This document shows positions 1 through 9,074 of a stretch of 61,665 nucleotides of DNA, piece by piece. The stretch is from DATKGQ01 sp035510715 (lineage in GTDB: Bacteria > Patescibacteriota > Saccharimonadia > Saccharimonadales > UBA4665), in assembly GCA_035510715.1 (NCBI GenBank), contig DATKGQ010000025.1, positions 1-61,665 of the forward strand, read 5' to 3'. Numbering within the stretch: position 1 is the first letter of the stretch; the number at the start of each line of letters is the position of its first letter. The translations under genes and the position numbers were made by a program. The notes under the pieces are model-generated. The model was not told the origin of the DNA. It saw only the letters and a program-made list of their open reading frames with translations, and made no database searches.

Positions 1-1
1 G

Positions 2-367
2 AGGAGAGAAGAGTTCAATGACGAGCAAAAGAGCATTACAGACCAAATAGAGCGTTTCGACACGCTGTATGCCTCCAAAATGGAGTATAACATTGACCTG
101 TACGAACTATCGCAACGTGCTGCTGAAATTTACGAAGCGAAAAACTCAGTAGAAAGCCGAAGACACTTGATAGGCGAATTATTTTCGAACTTGCATCTAT
201 TCGGTAAAAAACTAGGGTACGAATACTCAGAAACTGTCGCTGCAATAGCAAAACGTGCTCTTGAGGACAATGCGTTGAAAAGACAATTCGAACTCGAAAA
301 TAATGATGATTTACAGGTTAGAGAAGCATATTTAGCAGCTGCTCGGTCTATATGGCTGGGGCGGTAG
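2..367 (+). CDS. Serine (large resolvase-type) recombinase, C-terminal part, 5' end outside window
   Basis: An open frame runs in from the window edge (frame 2) and ends at the TAG at 365-367, giving about 121 residues. The first internal ATG, at 80, is probably not the start. The charged, helical text with 'ELSQRAAEIY', 'RRHLIGELFSNLHL' and 'GKKLGYEY' matches the C-terminal tail of large serine recombinases, in which a coiled coil is followed by an 'R.LL..LFSNL.L...KL.Y' block. The catalytic N-terminal domain would lie upstream and cannot be seen. The last 15 bases, encoding WLGR and the stop, lie inside the antisense strand of the tRNA-Gln gene. This suggests an element integrated at, or excising from, the tRNA 3' end. 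Family call fairly sure; activity unknown. Confidence 0.65.
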   Translation, partial: RREEFNDEQKSITDQIERFDTLYASKMEYNIDLYELSQRAAEIYEAKNSVESRRHLIGELFSNLHLFGKKLGYEYSETVAAIAKRALEDNALKRQFELENNDDLQVREAYLAAARSIWLGR

Positions 368-427
368 GATTCGAACCTACGATCTCCTGTTCCAGAGACA
401 GGCGCCTTACCACTTGGCCACGCCCCA
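353..427 (-). tRNA. tRNA-Gln (anticodon CTG), CCA encoded
   Basis: The reverse complement folds as a cloverleaf. Acceptor arms TGGGGCG and CGCCCCA pair fully, a U1-A72 pair begins the acceptor as expected for tRNA-Gln, and the discriminator is G followed by an encoded CCA. The anticodon stem CCTGT/ACAGG holds loop CTCTGGA, anticodon CTG (reads CAG). The T arm is GTAGG TTCGAAT CCTAC. Its 3' end overlaps the end of the recombinase frame on the other strand. Confidence 0.96.
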
Positions 428-456
428 TTATCACAAATCATTAGTATACTATTATT

Positions 457-1641
457 TCATTGTTTAAAAAGCTTTAGATCTTTAAGTTCAGTAGGCAAGA
501 ACCCCTTGGAATGCTGAAAACCGGCTTTCCATTCATAGTTTTCCTGATAACCAAGCTCTTTCATTAGTTTAGTCGGCGCGTTTCTGAGATGCAATGGTAC
601 GAGGCTATCGGGATAGTTATCAGCAGCGTTTAGGGCATTCATCATGGCTCCGGCAACGCTTCTCGATTTGTTAGTTTTTGCTAGGACAATAGCGCATTCA
701 AACAATGCAAATTTAGCTTCCGGCAAACCAATGCGCTCGACTGCTAAAAATGTTGATACGGCTAAATTCAAAGTGGCTGGTGCGGCCAATCCGACATCCT
801 CGCTGGCGAAAATTACCATCCGCCGGGCAATGAATTTTGGATCTTCACCGGCCTGCAGCATCCTGGCCATATAATATAGGGTTGCATCAACATCACCTCC
901 ACGCATTGATTTTATGAATGCACTAATCAAGTTGTAATGGTAGTCGCCTTTTTTATCATAACCGGGGAGTTGTTTCTGGGCGGCAACGGTTACGATGTCG
1001 GACGAAATAATTTCTTTTGTCAATTGTATGGCGAGTTCTAGTGTGCCGATCGCAACCCTGGCATCGCCGCCGGATAACTCGGCAATCAGATCAACGCTTT
1101 TGGCTGGCAACCGCTTGGCCGATAACTTCTCTTTTTTGGCGGTTGTTTTTAAGATAGACACGATATCGGCTTTGGTCAGCGGCTCCAGAACCAGTACCCG
1201 GCTACGGCTCAGCAGCGGGTTGATGATTTCAAAGCTCGGGTTCTCGGTTGTGGCGCCGATTAGCGTAATTGTCCCGTTCTCGACGTGGGGCAGAAAGGCG
1301 TCTTGCTGGGCTTTATTAAAACGGTGGATTTCATCGACGAATAAAATAGTCCGGATATCCCTTTTAAGATTTAAACGAGCTTTTTCAACCATGTTGGTAA
1401 CATCTTTTTTACTGGCGGCAACAGCGCTTATTTCAACAAAGTCGGATTTAGTTTCATTGGCTATAATCCTGGCGATGGTGGTTTTGCCGCTGCCCGGCGG
1501 TCCCCATAAGATAATATTTACCGGTGTCTGATGTGACACGATTTCTCTGATTATCTTGCCGTTATCGGTCAGATGTTTTTGTCCGACCAGCTCGTCTAAA
1601 CTTTTCGGCCGCATCCGGTCGGCCAACGGTCTCTCGTCCAT
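457..1641 (-). CDS. rarA: Replication-associated recombination protein A (RarA/MgsA AAA+ ATPase)
   Basis: 394 residues. RarA acts at stalled replication forks and belongs to the clamp-loader-like AAA+ family. The N-terminus 'PLADRMRPKSLDELVGQKHL' is typical of RarA/WRNIP1. Walker A GPPGSGKTT lies near residue 50, Walker B 'LFVDEIHRFN' near 100, and sensor 1 'IGATTENPSFE' near 130. The C-terminal half keeps the family's 'GGDARVAIGTLE', 'SMRGGDVDATLYYMARML' and 'RRMVIFASEDVG' blocks. Length is slightly below the usual 420-440. The ATG at 1641 sits 7 nt after a TATACT box on the same strand, so the mRNA is probably leaderless. The gene points away from mpg, with which it shares the 1642-1755 spacer. 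Confidence 0.96.
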   Translation of the reverse strand: MDERPLADRMRPKSLDELVGQKHLTDNGKIIREIVSHQTPVNIILWGPPGSGKTTIARIIANETKSDFVEISAVAASKKDVTNMVEKARLNLKRDIRTILFVDEIHRFNKAQQDAFLPHVENGTITLIGATTENPSFEIINPLLSRSRVLVLEPLTKADIVSILKTTAKKEKLSAKRLPAKSVDLIAELSGGDARVAIGTLELAIQLTKEIISSDIVTVAAQKQLPGYDKKGDYHYNLISAFIKSMRGGDVDATLYYMARMLQAGEDPKFIARRMVIFASEDVGLAAPATLNLAVSTFLAVERIGLPEAKFALFECAIVLAKTNKSRSVAGAMMNALNAADNYPDSLVPLHLRNAPTKLMKELGYQENYEWKAGFQHSKGFLPTELKDLKLFKQ

Positions 1642-1648
1642 GACTAAT

Positions 1649-1654
1649 AGTATA
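1649..1654 (-). promoter_or_regulatory. -10 box of rarA (TATACT), leaderless arrangement
   Basis: TATACT on the minus strand ends 7 nt before the rarA ATG, so transcription should begin at or within a base or two of the start codon. No Shine-Dalgarno is present. No clear -35 was found. Confidence 0.5.
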
Positions 1655-1755
1655 GTTTGATTTTGTGTTTTTAGGTTATCTAAATTAACAGCGAAATATT
1701 TTTTATAATGAAGTTGACACAGTACAATAATCGTCAGAAAGAACTGTTTTTATAG

Positions 1756-2328
1756 ATGGACACGTTAGAATTTTTAGACAATGATCCGGTTGAGATTGCA
1801 CCGCGGTTAATTGGTTGCGTGCTGTTAAGACATGACGGCCGGAAGCTGATGAGCGCCAAGATTGTCGAAACGGAAGCCTATAGCCAGACAGATGTGGCCA
1901 GCCATAGCTACAAGGGTGAAACACCTCGGACTAAAGTCATGTTCGGAAAATCCGGCCATGCTTATATTTATTTTACTTACGGCATGCATTACTGCCTGAA
2001 TGTTGTCACCGGTCCTGACGGTTACGGTTCGGCAGTCCTTATCAGGGCCGTTGAACCACTAGAGGGAATAGATTTAATGCGCGCTAACCGGAAGGGTGAC
2101 CAAAATGACCAAAACCTGGCTAACGGTCCGGCAAAATTATGCCAGGCGCTTAATATCGACAAAAGGCTTAACGGGCATGACTTGCGTGTCCGGCCGCTCC
2201 AACTCATCATCAAGCCGGCAATTGACCAAAGTCTTATAGCCAAAACAACCAGGATTGGAATCAGCCAGGGCAAAGATTTATTATGGCGGTTTTACTTGAA
2301 AGACAACCGCTTTGTCTCCAGGCCCTAA
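1756..2328 (+). CDS. mpg: 3-methyladenine DNA glycosylase (AAG/MPG family)
   Basis: 190 residues, usual size for the bacterial family. The enzyme removes alkylated purines such as 3-methyladenine and starts base excision repair. The catalytic glutamate block 'IVETEAYSQTDVASHS' lies near residues 36-51. The signature 'RTKVMFGKSGHAYIYFTYGM', 'NVVTGPDGYGSAVLIRAVEP' and 'LANGPAKLCQAL' follow in order. The start ATG at 1756 follows a short AT-rich leader; no convincing ribosome binding site is visible. The gene is transcribed with rmuC, 34 bp downstream, although rmuC has its own -10. Confidence 0.95.
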   Translation: MDTLEFLDNDPVEIAPRLIGCVLLRHDGRKLMSAKIVETEAYSQTDVASHSYKGETPRTKVMFGKSGHAYIYFTYGMHYCLNVVTGPDGYGSAVLIRAVEPLEGIDLMRANRKGDQNDQNLANGPAKLCQALNIDKRLNGHDLRVRPLQLIIKPAIDQSLIAKTTRIGISQGKDLLWRFYLKDNRFVSRP

Positions 2329-2350
2329 CCATTAATGCGGCGCGGTCTGT

Positions 2351-2356
2351 TAGAAT
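2351..2356 (+). promoter_or_regulatory. -10 box of rmuC (TAGAAT), leaderless arrangement
   Basis: TAGAAT ends 6 nt before the rmuC ATG at 2363. There is no room for a Shine-Dalgarno between the expected transcription start and the start codon. Confidence 0.45.
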
Positions 2357-2362
2357 ATAAAT

Positions 2363-3445
2363 ATGTTGATAGCAGCGGTGATTATCGGAGGTCTGATTGT
2401 TGTCTTGTTACTGACGATGCTTGTCCGCCAGTCAATGCCAAAGCGGGAAACTGACGGTACAATGCTGCTCAAGCAGGATATTACCAAGTTAAGCGATGAG
2501 ATCGTCAAGTTTAAGGATGGATTGCAGTCTCAGATCACTGACCGAATGGACAAAAACCAGGAGATGATGCGCGAGTCAATTATTAAGCAATTCAGCACAA
2601 GCTCAAAATTGATTGCCGAAGTCACTCAGAAATTGGCCCGCCTGGACGAGACAAACCGTCAGGTAGTTAACGTCACTGATGAGCTCAAAACCCTGCAAAA
2701 TGTCTTACAGAATCCTAAACAACGGGGAGTCCTTGGCGAATATTACTTAAAGCAAGTGCTGGAGAATGTTATGTCACCCGAGCAGTTCAAACTGCAGTAT
2801 CGCTTCAAAGACGGTGAGACAGTTGATGCGGTAATCATGCTTGATAAAGGCAAAATATTGCCGATTGACTCAAAGTTCAGCCTTGAAAACTATAACCGTT
2901 TAATTAACGAACACGATAAGCAACGCCGGGAGCTGTTAGTCCGGAGTTTCAAGGCCGACCTAAAAGCCCGTATCGATGAAACCGCTAAATACATCCGTCC
3001 CCGGGAGAAAACCATGGATTTTGCTTTTATGTTTATTCCCAGCGAAGCCATTTACAATGACCTGCTGATAAATAAAATCGGTACAACCGATACCAATGAC
3101 CGGGACTTAATCGAATATGCCTACCGGGACAAGCGGGTAATAATCGTCAGCCCGACAACTTTCATGGCCTATCTGCAGACGGTTATGCAGGGGTTACGCA
3201 GTCTTGAGATCCAGGAACAAGCCCAAGGTATCCAGCAAAGGGTTTTAGAACTTGGGCGCCATATTGCCAATTACGAACAATTCATGCAGAAACTGGGTGG
3301 CAGTCTCGGGACAACGGTCAACCATTTTAATCGTGCCCATCAGGAGCTGAATAAAGTCGATAAAGATATTATAAAAATTGCCAATACTGAACCCAGCATC
3401 AAGCCGCTGTTGCTGGAAAGTCCGGCTAGTGAAGAGGAAGACTAG
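2363..3445 (+). CDS. rmuC: DNA recombination protein RmuC family
   Basis: 360 residues. RmuC is a nuclease-like protein linked to limiting DNA inversions between short repeats. A membrane anchor occupies residues 2-20 ('LIAAVIIGGLIVVLLLTML'), then a charged coiled coil to about residue 115. The RmuC domain follows with 'NPKQRGVLGEYYLKQVLE', 'DGETVDAVIML..GKILPIDSKF', 'FAFMFIPSEAIYNDLL' and 'VIIVSPTTFMAYLQTV'. It ends with a TAG directly abutting the stop codon of the convergent glycosidase gene, with no spacer and no terminator hairpin visible. Confidence 0.93.
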   Translation: MLIAAVIIGGLIVVLLLTMLVRQSMPKRETDGTMLLKQDITKLSDEIVKFKDGLQSQITDRMDKNQEMMRESIIKQFSTSSKLIAEVTQKLARLDETNRQVVNVTDELKTLQNVLQNPKQRGVLGEYYLKQVLENVMSPEQFKLQYRFKDGETVDAVIMLDKGKILPIDSKFSLENYNRLINEHDKQRRELLVRSFKADLKARIDETAKYIRPREKTMDFAFMFIPSEAIYNDLLINKIGTTDTNDRDLIEYAYRDKRVIIVSPTTFMAYLQTVMQGLRSLEIQEQAQGIQQRVLELGRHIANYEQFMQKLGGSLGTTVNHFNRAHQELNKVDKDIIKIANTEPSIKPLLLESPASEEED

Positions 3446-4885
3446 CTATTTTTTATCAGACAAATCAATGGCTAGCGCCGCGGTCCAAGAGAAATTCTTG
3501 GCTCCGGCCGGTTCGCCGCTGACCGGATCGAAATATTCATAAAAACCGGATTTCGCTATTAATTCCAAAGTACTTTCCCGCAGGGCGGCAGCGTGGTCTT
3601 TAAAGCCGTAACGCTTCAAGCCGTCAATAATCATCCAGTTCATGTTGATCCAGGTCGGCCCCTGCCAATAGGTTTTGTTTTTGAACCATGGCGAGTCCAG
3701 CGGTACGCTTGGAACCGGGTATGCCGGTCCGAAGAGATGTTCATTTTCCAAAAAACGGACCAGTATCTCCGCCCGTTTTTGGTCAATACAGCCAGAATAT
3801 AAAGGCATTAACGCTGCCACGCTAGATTCTTTTAAGAGGTGATGGGTAACAAAATCCCTTGAGAAATACTCGGCACTGTATGGATCCCACAGCTGATCGA
3901 ATGATTCCTCGGTCTTGTCCATTTTTTTCAGCAGTTCCGGTGGCAGTTCGGCCCGGATACTCTTGGCAATATGGCGTAAATGGGTATTGGCCCGGACAAA
4001 GATACTGTTAAACGTTAAATCTTCGATTACCAGCAGGGCATGGTCAATAATTTTATCGAAGTTATAATCTTTCCGCCGAAACCGGCGCTGCATGTCGTAA
4101 ACCGCCAGGGCCTCAAGCGTTGATTCCCGTTGTTCAATTGGTACGCCATAGCGGGTATCGCTCCGGAACCAGCCGATAACCGTGTCAAAACGGGTCATCC
4201 GGACGGCCCGGATCCACCATGGTAGTAAATGCTCATGGAGCTGTGCCATCCAGGGCGGCGTATTGTCCAGTCCGGTTTCCCACGGATGAATTTGCAGTAC
4301 TAACCCTTCAAGATGTGGATCGCGTTCGTTGTAGAGCCATTCGTGGTAGGCGACCAGCGGTTCATAAACCATTTTGTACCAGCTCCGGCGCTCCGGCCTG
4401 GATAATTTCTCGCCGATTCGGACTACCGCTTCGGCTACTAATGGCGGCTGGGTAATGCCGCTTGTGCAAACATCCTCTGGCGCTAACGGGTTTAACCAAC
4501 TACGCCAAACTCTGGCGTCGCGCAGGTGCCGGTCATACGGATCCCGGCCGTTAGGGTTAAGAATCATGTGCGGCAGCATACCGTTGGCCCACTGACCTCG
4601 CAGTAAACTTAGAATTTCAATTTGAGCCCGCTGGACGTCGTAATGCCTTAGGCCGATGGCAATGAAACAACTGTCCCAGAGCCATTGGTAGGGATACAGG
4701 CCGGGTGCTGGGATGGTGTAAGTGCCATGATCGTTTTCTTCTAGAATGGCTTTAGCCTGGGCGGCGATATCTAATACCGGTTCTTCTACCAGCTCGTCCT
4801 GGACAATTTCGGTGTTGTCAGTTTCTCTAACTGCTGGGTCACTGTCGGCTGGCTTTTTTCTTGATCTCGGTCGGTTCTCTGCCAT
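3446..4885 (-). CDS. Glycoside hydrolase, GH63/MGH1-like (alpha/alpha)6 barrel
   Basis: 479 residues. The core has the family's blocks 'YQWLWDSCFIAIGLRHYD', 'GQWANGMLPHMILNPNGRDP', 'GITQPPLVAEAV', 'QIHPWETGLDNTPPW' and 'YWQGPTWINMNWMIIDGLKR'. These are found in mannosylglycerate hydrolase/GH63-type enzymes, and the acidic residues in WDS, W(E)TGLDN and the C-terminal segment are candidates for catalysis. The substrate is not predictable; alpha-glucosides or glucosylglycerate-like solutes are possible. An acidic N-terminal tail of about 35 residues precedes the domain. No signal peptide, so probably cytoplasmic. The ATG is 8 nt after a TATACT box, so likely leaderless. Confidence 0.85.
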   Translation of the reverse strand: MAENRPRSRKKPADSDPAVRETDNTEIVQDELVEEPVLDIAAQAKAILEENDHGTYTIPAPGLYPYQWLWDSCFIAIGLRHYDVQRAQIEILSLLRGQWANGMLPHMILNPNGRDPYDRHLRDARVWRSWLNPLAPEDVCTSGITQPPLVAEAVVRIGEKLSRPERRSWYKMVYEPLVAYHEWLYNERDPHLEGLVLQIHPWETGLDNTPPWMAQLHEHLLPWWIRAVRMTRFDTVIGWFRSDTRYGVPIEQRESTLEALAVYDMQRRFRRKDYNFDKIIDHALLVIEDLTFNSIFVRANTHLRHIAKSIRAELPPELLKKMDKTEESFDQLWDPYSAEYFSRDFVTHHLLKESSVAALMPLYSGCIDQKRAEILVRFLENEHLFGPAYPVPSVPLDSPWFKNKTYWQGPTWINMNWMIIDGLKRYGFKDHAAALRESTLELIAKSGFYEYFDPVSGEPAGAKNFSWTAALAIDLSDKK

Positions 4886-4893
4886 ATTAATTT

Positions 4894-4899
4894 AGTATA
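4894..4899 (-). promoter_or_regulatory. -10 box of the GH63-like gene (TATACT)
   Basis: TATACT on the minus strand lies 8 nt from the ATG at 4885, the same leaderless spacing as at rarA. Confidence 0.45.
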
Positions 4900-5033
4900 G
4901 CGCAAATTATTTATGGTTATTGCAACAAGCGCGTGTTTAGCCTGTAAATCCCGGACATTTTAGCTGACTTGATAAATCTATCCAATAAGTGAATACTCTA
5001 GGGGTGATATAATTATAAGGAGAATTATAAAAA

Positions 5034-5327
5034 ATGTGGCAGCTTTACGTTTATAGTTTTTTTGCCGGCATGTTCGGGGCTAACGGCGTACCCCATTTCG
5101 TCAAAGGCATAACCGGCCAAAAGTTTGTGACGCCTTTCGGTAGACTTTCCTCAGCCGTAGTTAATGTGCTTTGGGGCTGGGTTAATTTTGTCGTTGCCGG
5201 GTTGCTTATCTATTTCGGACACGTCCATCCCCACTTACTCAGGGCGTTCGGTATGGCCAGCCTAGGGGCTTTATTCCTAGGTTTGATGATGGCCAACGCC
5301 TGGTCTAAGCACCCTGGTTCTAAATAA
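5034..5327 (+). CDS. Small multi-pass membrane protein of unknown function
   Basis: 97 residues, not recognised. Three hydrophobic segments are visible: about 4-20, 39-61 ('VVNVLWGWVNFVVAGLLIYF') and 70-88, with positively charged residues near the ends. A clear AAGGAG at 5017-5022 lies 11 nt before the ATG, and TATAAT with an extended TG lies at 5008-5013, slightly too close to be used with that ribosome site. It stands alone between the divergent glycosidase and pheS. The sequence is clean and codon use matches the neighbours, so the gene is probably real. Confidence 0.75.
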   Translation: MWQLYVYSFFAGMFGANGVPHFVKGITGQKFVTPFGRLSSAVVNVLWGWVNFVVAGLLIYFGHVHPHLLRAFGMASLGALFLGLMMANAWSKHPGSK

Positions 5328-5398
5328 AAATACTCTAATAAAATATTGCTGCTAAATGAAATAATACCTATGGTTAGGGTTCTACAGGGAGTCTGTAT

Positions 5399-5404
5399 TA
5401 TAAT
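5399..5404 (+). promoter_or_regulatory. -10 box of pheST (TATAAT)
   Basis: A consensus TATAAT ends 9 nt before the pheS ATG, leaving a leader of only 2-3 nt. No T-box leader, attenuator or leader peptide is present in the 86 bp spacer, so the usual pheST regulation is absent here. Confidence 0.5.
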
Positions 5405-5413
5405 CACTTAATA

Positions 5414-6457
5414 ATGGATTACACACAGCCAAAAGTCATTGAGGTGCGGACGCTGCTCTTGAAACCGGAACGGCTGAAGGAATTAACCGATAAATCCGAT
5501 GTCTCCAAAGCCAGGGAGCTAAGAGAACTCTACCAACATATCGGCACCCTGCCTGACGACCAGCGGGCGGCTTTCGGCCGGGAAGTCAACCGGCTGCGCG
5601 ATGAATTAGTCGAGAAAGTAAACTCCGTTTTAGATGCCAACCAGGATTTGCCACCGGTAGACTTAAGCGCGCCGTTTGATGTCAATCTGCCCCTTGATCA
5701 GCAGCCAAAATTACTAACTGCCGACCGTGGCAGCATCCATCCGCTGATGAGTGAACTGGCAATCATCCTGGATATCTTTTACCGGATGGGTTTTACGGCC
5801 GTCGAATCCAGGCAAATTGATGATGATTACCATATGTTTGGTTCGCTGAATTTTCCGGCTGGTCATCCGGCCAGGGATGACTACGATACCTTTATTACCA
5901 AGGAGGGGCTGATCGCTCCGGCGCATACCAGTACCATGCAGAACCGGGTGCTTAAACGGTACCGGGCTGATTTGGAAGCTGGTTCGCCGATCGCCGTGGT
6001 AATACCCGGCCGGGTATTTAGAAACGAGGATCTCGATGCCCGACACGAGCATACCTTCTATCAGCTGGAGGGTGTCTATGTTGATAGGTCGGTCCATGCC
6101 GGGAATTTGTTGGCTACCTTAAAAATGTTTTTTCAGGAATACTATGCCAAGGAGTTGGATATCAAAATCCAACCATTTTATTTTCCTTTCACCGAACCGA
6201 GCTTTGAACTAGTAATGTCCTGTCCGTTCTGCGTTAAAAAAGGCTGTCCAATTTGTTCACAAACTGGCTGGATAGAGATGTTGGGCTGCGGCATGATACA
6301 CCCCAACGTGCTCTCAGCAGCCGATATTGATCCAGCCAAGTACAGCGGCTTTGCCTGGGGAGGCGGTATCGAACGCCTGGTGATGATGAAATATAACATT
6401 GAAGATATCCGGCATTTTGAATCCGGTAAGCTGGAATTTTTGAGGCAATTCTCATGA
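5414..6457 (+). CDS. pheS: Phenylalanine--tRNA ligase alpha subunit
   Basis: 347 residues, normal for bacterial PheS. It forms the catalytic half of the (alpha-beta)2 synthetase charging tRNA-Phe. Visible class II blocks are 'HPLMSELAIILDIFYRMGF' (about residues 112-130), motif 2 'PGRVFRNEDLDARHEHTFYQ' (about 199-218), and motif 3 'FAWGGGIERLVMMKYNI' (about 314-330). A cysteine cluster 'CPFCVKKGCPICSQTGW' near residue 272-288 could bind zinc; it is seen in some PheS lineages. The TGA stop overlaps the pheT start as ATGA, so translation is coupled. Confidence 0.97.
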   Translation: MDYTQPKVIEVRTLLLKPERLKELTDKSDVSKARELRELYQHIGTLPDDQRAAFGREVNRLRDELVEKVNSVLDANQDLPPVDLSAPFDVNLPLDQQPKLLTADRGSIHPLMSELAIILDIFYRMGFTAVESRQIDDDYHMFGSLNFPAGHPARDDYDTFITKEGLIAPAHTSTMQNRVLKRYRADLEAGSPIAVVIPGRVFRNEDLDARHEHTFYQLEGVYVDRSVHAGNLLATLKMFFQEYYAKELDIKIQPFYFPFTEPSFELVMSCPFCVKKGCPICSQTGWIEMLGCGMIHPNVLSAADIDPAKYSGFAWGGGIERLVMMKYNIEDIRHFESGKLEFLRQFS

Positions 6458-9000
6458 AAGTAAGTCTTAATTGGCTAAAAGAGTTTGCTGATATTAATCT
6501 GCCGGTTGGTGACTTGACCCAGAAGATTACCACCCAACTCGGCGCCGTCGAACAGGTAACTGATCTTGGCAAACAATACGAGGGAATTATAATTGCTAAA
6601 GTCATTGACAGCCAGCCTCACCCGAATGCCGATAAATTGCATATCTGCAAGATTGATGATGGTAATAAAATTCAAACCATTGAGCGTGATGACAATGGTT
6701 ATATCCAAGTTGTCTGCGGTGCGTCCAACGTTCGGAAAGATTTACTATCAGTCTTCTTGCCGCCCGGCACGGTAGTGCCGGATACCGCCGCCCATGATCC
6801 GTTGACAGTCGAAGTCCGTGAAATTAGGGGGGAAAAAAGCCACGGCATGCTGGCCAGCTACCGGGAACTAGCCATCAGCAATGATCATAACGGTATTGTG
6901 GAGCTAAGCCCTGAAGACGGGAAGCCTGGTGACAATTTTGCCGACACATTCAAACTAAACGATCATATTATCGATCTGGAAAATAAAATGTTTACTCACC
7001 GCCCGGACTGTTTTGGCCATCTTGGTATTGCCCGGGAAATTGCCGGTATTTGCCACCAGCCGTTTTCATCGCCCGAATGGTATGCACAGCCAGCACAGTT
7101 ATCGGCTGAAAAAGACGCCGAATTACCGCTGGCCGTTGAGAATCAATTACCGGAACTAGTGCCACGTTTTATGGCTGTTGCCCTGACCGTCAAGGAAAAC
7201 GGACCCAGTCCTATCTGGCTGCAATCATATTTGAGCCGGGTTGGTATTCGGCCAGTCAATACCATTGTCGATATTACTAACTATATGATGCTTGTTTCTG
7301 CCCAACCGCTGCATGCTTACGATTATGACAAGCTAAAAAGCCAGGACGGCGATAAAGCCGGTGTGGCCAGCCTGATTGTCCGTTCGCCAAAATCTGAGGA
7401 GAAAATAACGGCCCTTAATGGTAAGACCTATACGCCGCGGGAGTCGGCCATTGGCATCGCCTCGGCCACCAAACTGGTTGGCATCGGCGGCGTAATCGGC
7501 GGGGCAGAAACTGAAGTGGATAATTCAACCAAGCATATTGTTCTGGAGTGTGCCAACTTCGATATGTATTCTATCCGTCGGACTGCCATGGAAAACGGAA
7601 TCTTTACCGATGCCGTAGTCCGCTATGCCAAAGGCCAATCACCTTTGCAGAACAGCCGGGTGTTAAATGAAACGATTATTATGCTGGGGCGCTTAGTGGA
7701 GGCGAAAGTCAGCTCCAAAATTATCGATCTGGCTTCACCGGGCGTGCCGCTGGAGGCCGATACCATGCATCCGCCGTTAACTATAACCATTGAGGCCGTT
7801 AAAAGGCTGCTTGGCTTGGAATTAGGCGAAGCTGACATCGTCTCGCTGCTAAAGAATGTGGAATTTAAAGTCATTAAAGAGGGCGATAATAATATCCGGG
7901 TAACCGCGCCTTTCTGGCGGACAGATATTGAAATTGCCGAAGATGTTATTGAGGAAATCGGCCGGTTGTGGAGTTATGACGCCCTGCCGCTAGTTTTGCC
8001 TAAACGGGATTTGAAGCCGGCGATGGTTGACCCGCTGTTGGACACTAAATCGACAATCCGCAAGTTATTGTCGGCTGCTGGCGCCAATGAGCTTTTAACC
8101 TATAGTTTTGTCCATGGCAAGTTGATGGAAAAAATCGGCCAGGACAGCGGAAGAGCTTATCAGCTGCAGAATGCCCTCAGTCCTGAGCTGCAATATTACC
8201 GGCTTAGTTTGCTCCCAAGTTTGCTGGAAAAAGTGTATCCGAATATCCGTGCCGGCCATAAGGAATTTGCTATCTTTGAGATTAACCCGGTCCATACCAC
8301 CAGTCAAACTGATAGTGAGACCAATCTGCCGGTTGAGAACCAGCGCCTAGGCCTGGTCTTTGCCGCCGATAATAAGTTTGCTAAAGATAATTATCGCGGT
8401 GCGGCTTATTACCAAGCTAAAAAATATCTGGAATATCTGTTTGATGCCTATCGCCTAAAAGCAACTTTTGAAAAATTTCCATCTGACTGTGCTGATTTTG
8501 GTGTTTTTAGTGACGCTTCTGCGGTATTCGAACCAACGCGGTCGGCTGTCATCCGGGTGGACGATGCCATTACCGGCTTAGTGGGCGAGTTTAAGAGCAG
8601 TGCCAGGATGAACTTAAAGCTGCCTAAATTTATAGCCGGTTTTGAAATCGACATTCTGGCTTTAAGCAAAATACAGGCCCGCCAAACAGCCTATCAAACG
8701 CTGTCGCGATTTCCATCGGTTCAGCAGGACATCTGCCTCAGAGTGGCCTTTGCGGTAGCCTATAGCGATCTTTACTCGGTCATTACCAAAACCCTGGCCG
8801 ACAATCCGGACGATTCGCTGTGGTATGAAGTTCTGCCGGTCGATATTTATCAGGCTGAGAGCAACAAAGATACCAAGCAAATCACATTTCACATCACGAT
8901 CGGCAGCTACCAGCGGACTTTGACGGATAGTGTGGCTGAAAGCCTGCTGGGAGATATTACCGCTGCGGCGGCCTCGGCTTGCGGCGCTGCCCAAGTCTGA
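6454..9000 (+). CDS. pheT: Phenylalanine--tRNA ligase beta subunit
   Basis: 848 residues. The domain order is complete: N-terminal B1, an EMAP-like tRNA-binding domain ('VIDSQPHPNADKLHICKID', about 50-68, to about 165), the B3/B4 editing region ('RFMAVALTVKENGPSPIWLQ', 'GIRPVNTIVDITNYMML'), B5, the core fold and a C-terminal FDX-ACB anticodon-binding domain ('TLSRFPSVQQDICLRVAF', 'QITFHITIGSYQRTLTD'). The start ATG overlaps the pheS stop by 4 bases. No truncation or frame break is seen. Confidence 0.97.
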   Translation: MKVSLNWLKEFADINLPVGDLTQKITTQLGAVEQVTDLGKQYEGIIIAKVIDSQPHPNADKLHICKIDDGNKIQTIERDDNGYIQVVCGASNVRKDLLSVFLPPGTVVPDTAAHDPLTVEVREIRGEKSHGMLASYRELAISNDHNGIVELSPEDGKPGDNFADTFKLNDHIIDLENKMFTHRPDCFGHLGIAREIAGICHQPFSSPEWYAQPAQLSAEKDAELPLAVENQLPELVPRFMAVALTVKENGPSPIWLQSYLSRVGIRPVNTIVDITNYMMLVSAQPLHAYDYDKLKSQDGDKAGVASLIVRSPKSEEKITALNGKTYTPRESAIGIASATKLVGIGGVIGGAETEVDNSTKHIVLECANFDMYSIRRTAMENGIFTDAVVRYAKGQSPLQNSRVLNETIIMLGRLVEAKVSSKIIDLASPGVPLEADTMHPPLTITIEAVKRLLGLELGEADIVSLLKNVEFKVIKEGDNNIRVTAPFWRTDIEIAEDVIEEIGRLWSYDALPLVLPKRDLKPAMVDPLLDTKSTIRKLLSAAGANELLTYSFVHGKLMEKIGQDSGRAYQLQNALSPELQYYRLSLLPSLLEKVYPNIRAGHKEFAIFEINPVHTTSQTDSETNLPVENQRLGLVFAADNKFAKDNYRGAAYYQAKKYLEYLFDAYRLKATFEKFPSDCADFGVFSDASAVFEPTRSAVIRVDDAITGLVGEFKSSARMNLKLPKFIAGFEIDILALSKIQARQTAYQTLSRFPSVQQDICLRVAFAVAYSDLYSVITKTLADNPDDSLWYEVLPVDIYQAESNKDTKQITFHITIGSYQRTLTDSVAESLLGDITAAAASACGAAQV

Positions 9001-9074
9001 AAAATAAATTATCATATTCAAAAAGCCTTGGTGATGCGTTATAGTTTAAGGGCGTAAAAGAGTTAAAGAAACAA

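Noticed and set aside
130..441. Minus-strand frame covering tRNA-Gln and recombinase
   Set aside because: Reads through the tRNA and antisense to the recombinase; no protein family character.
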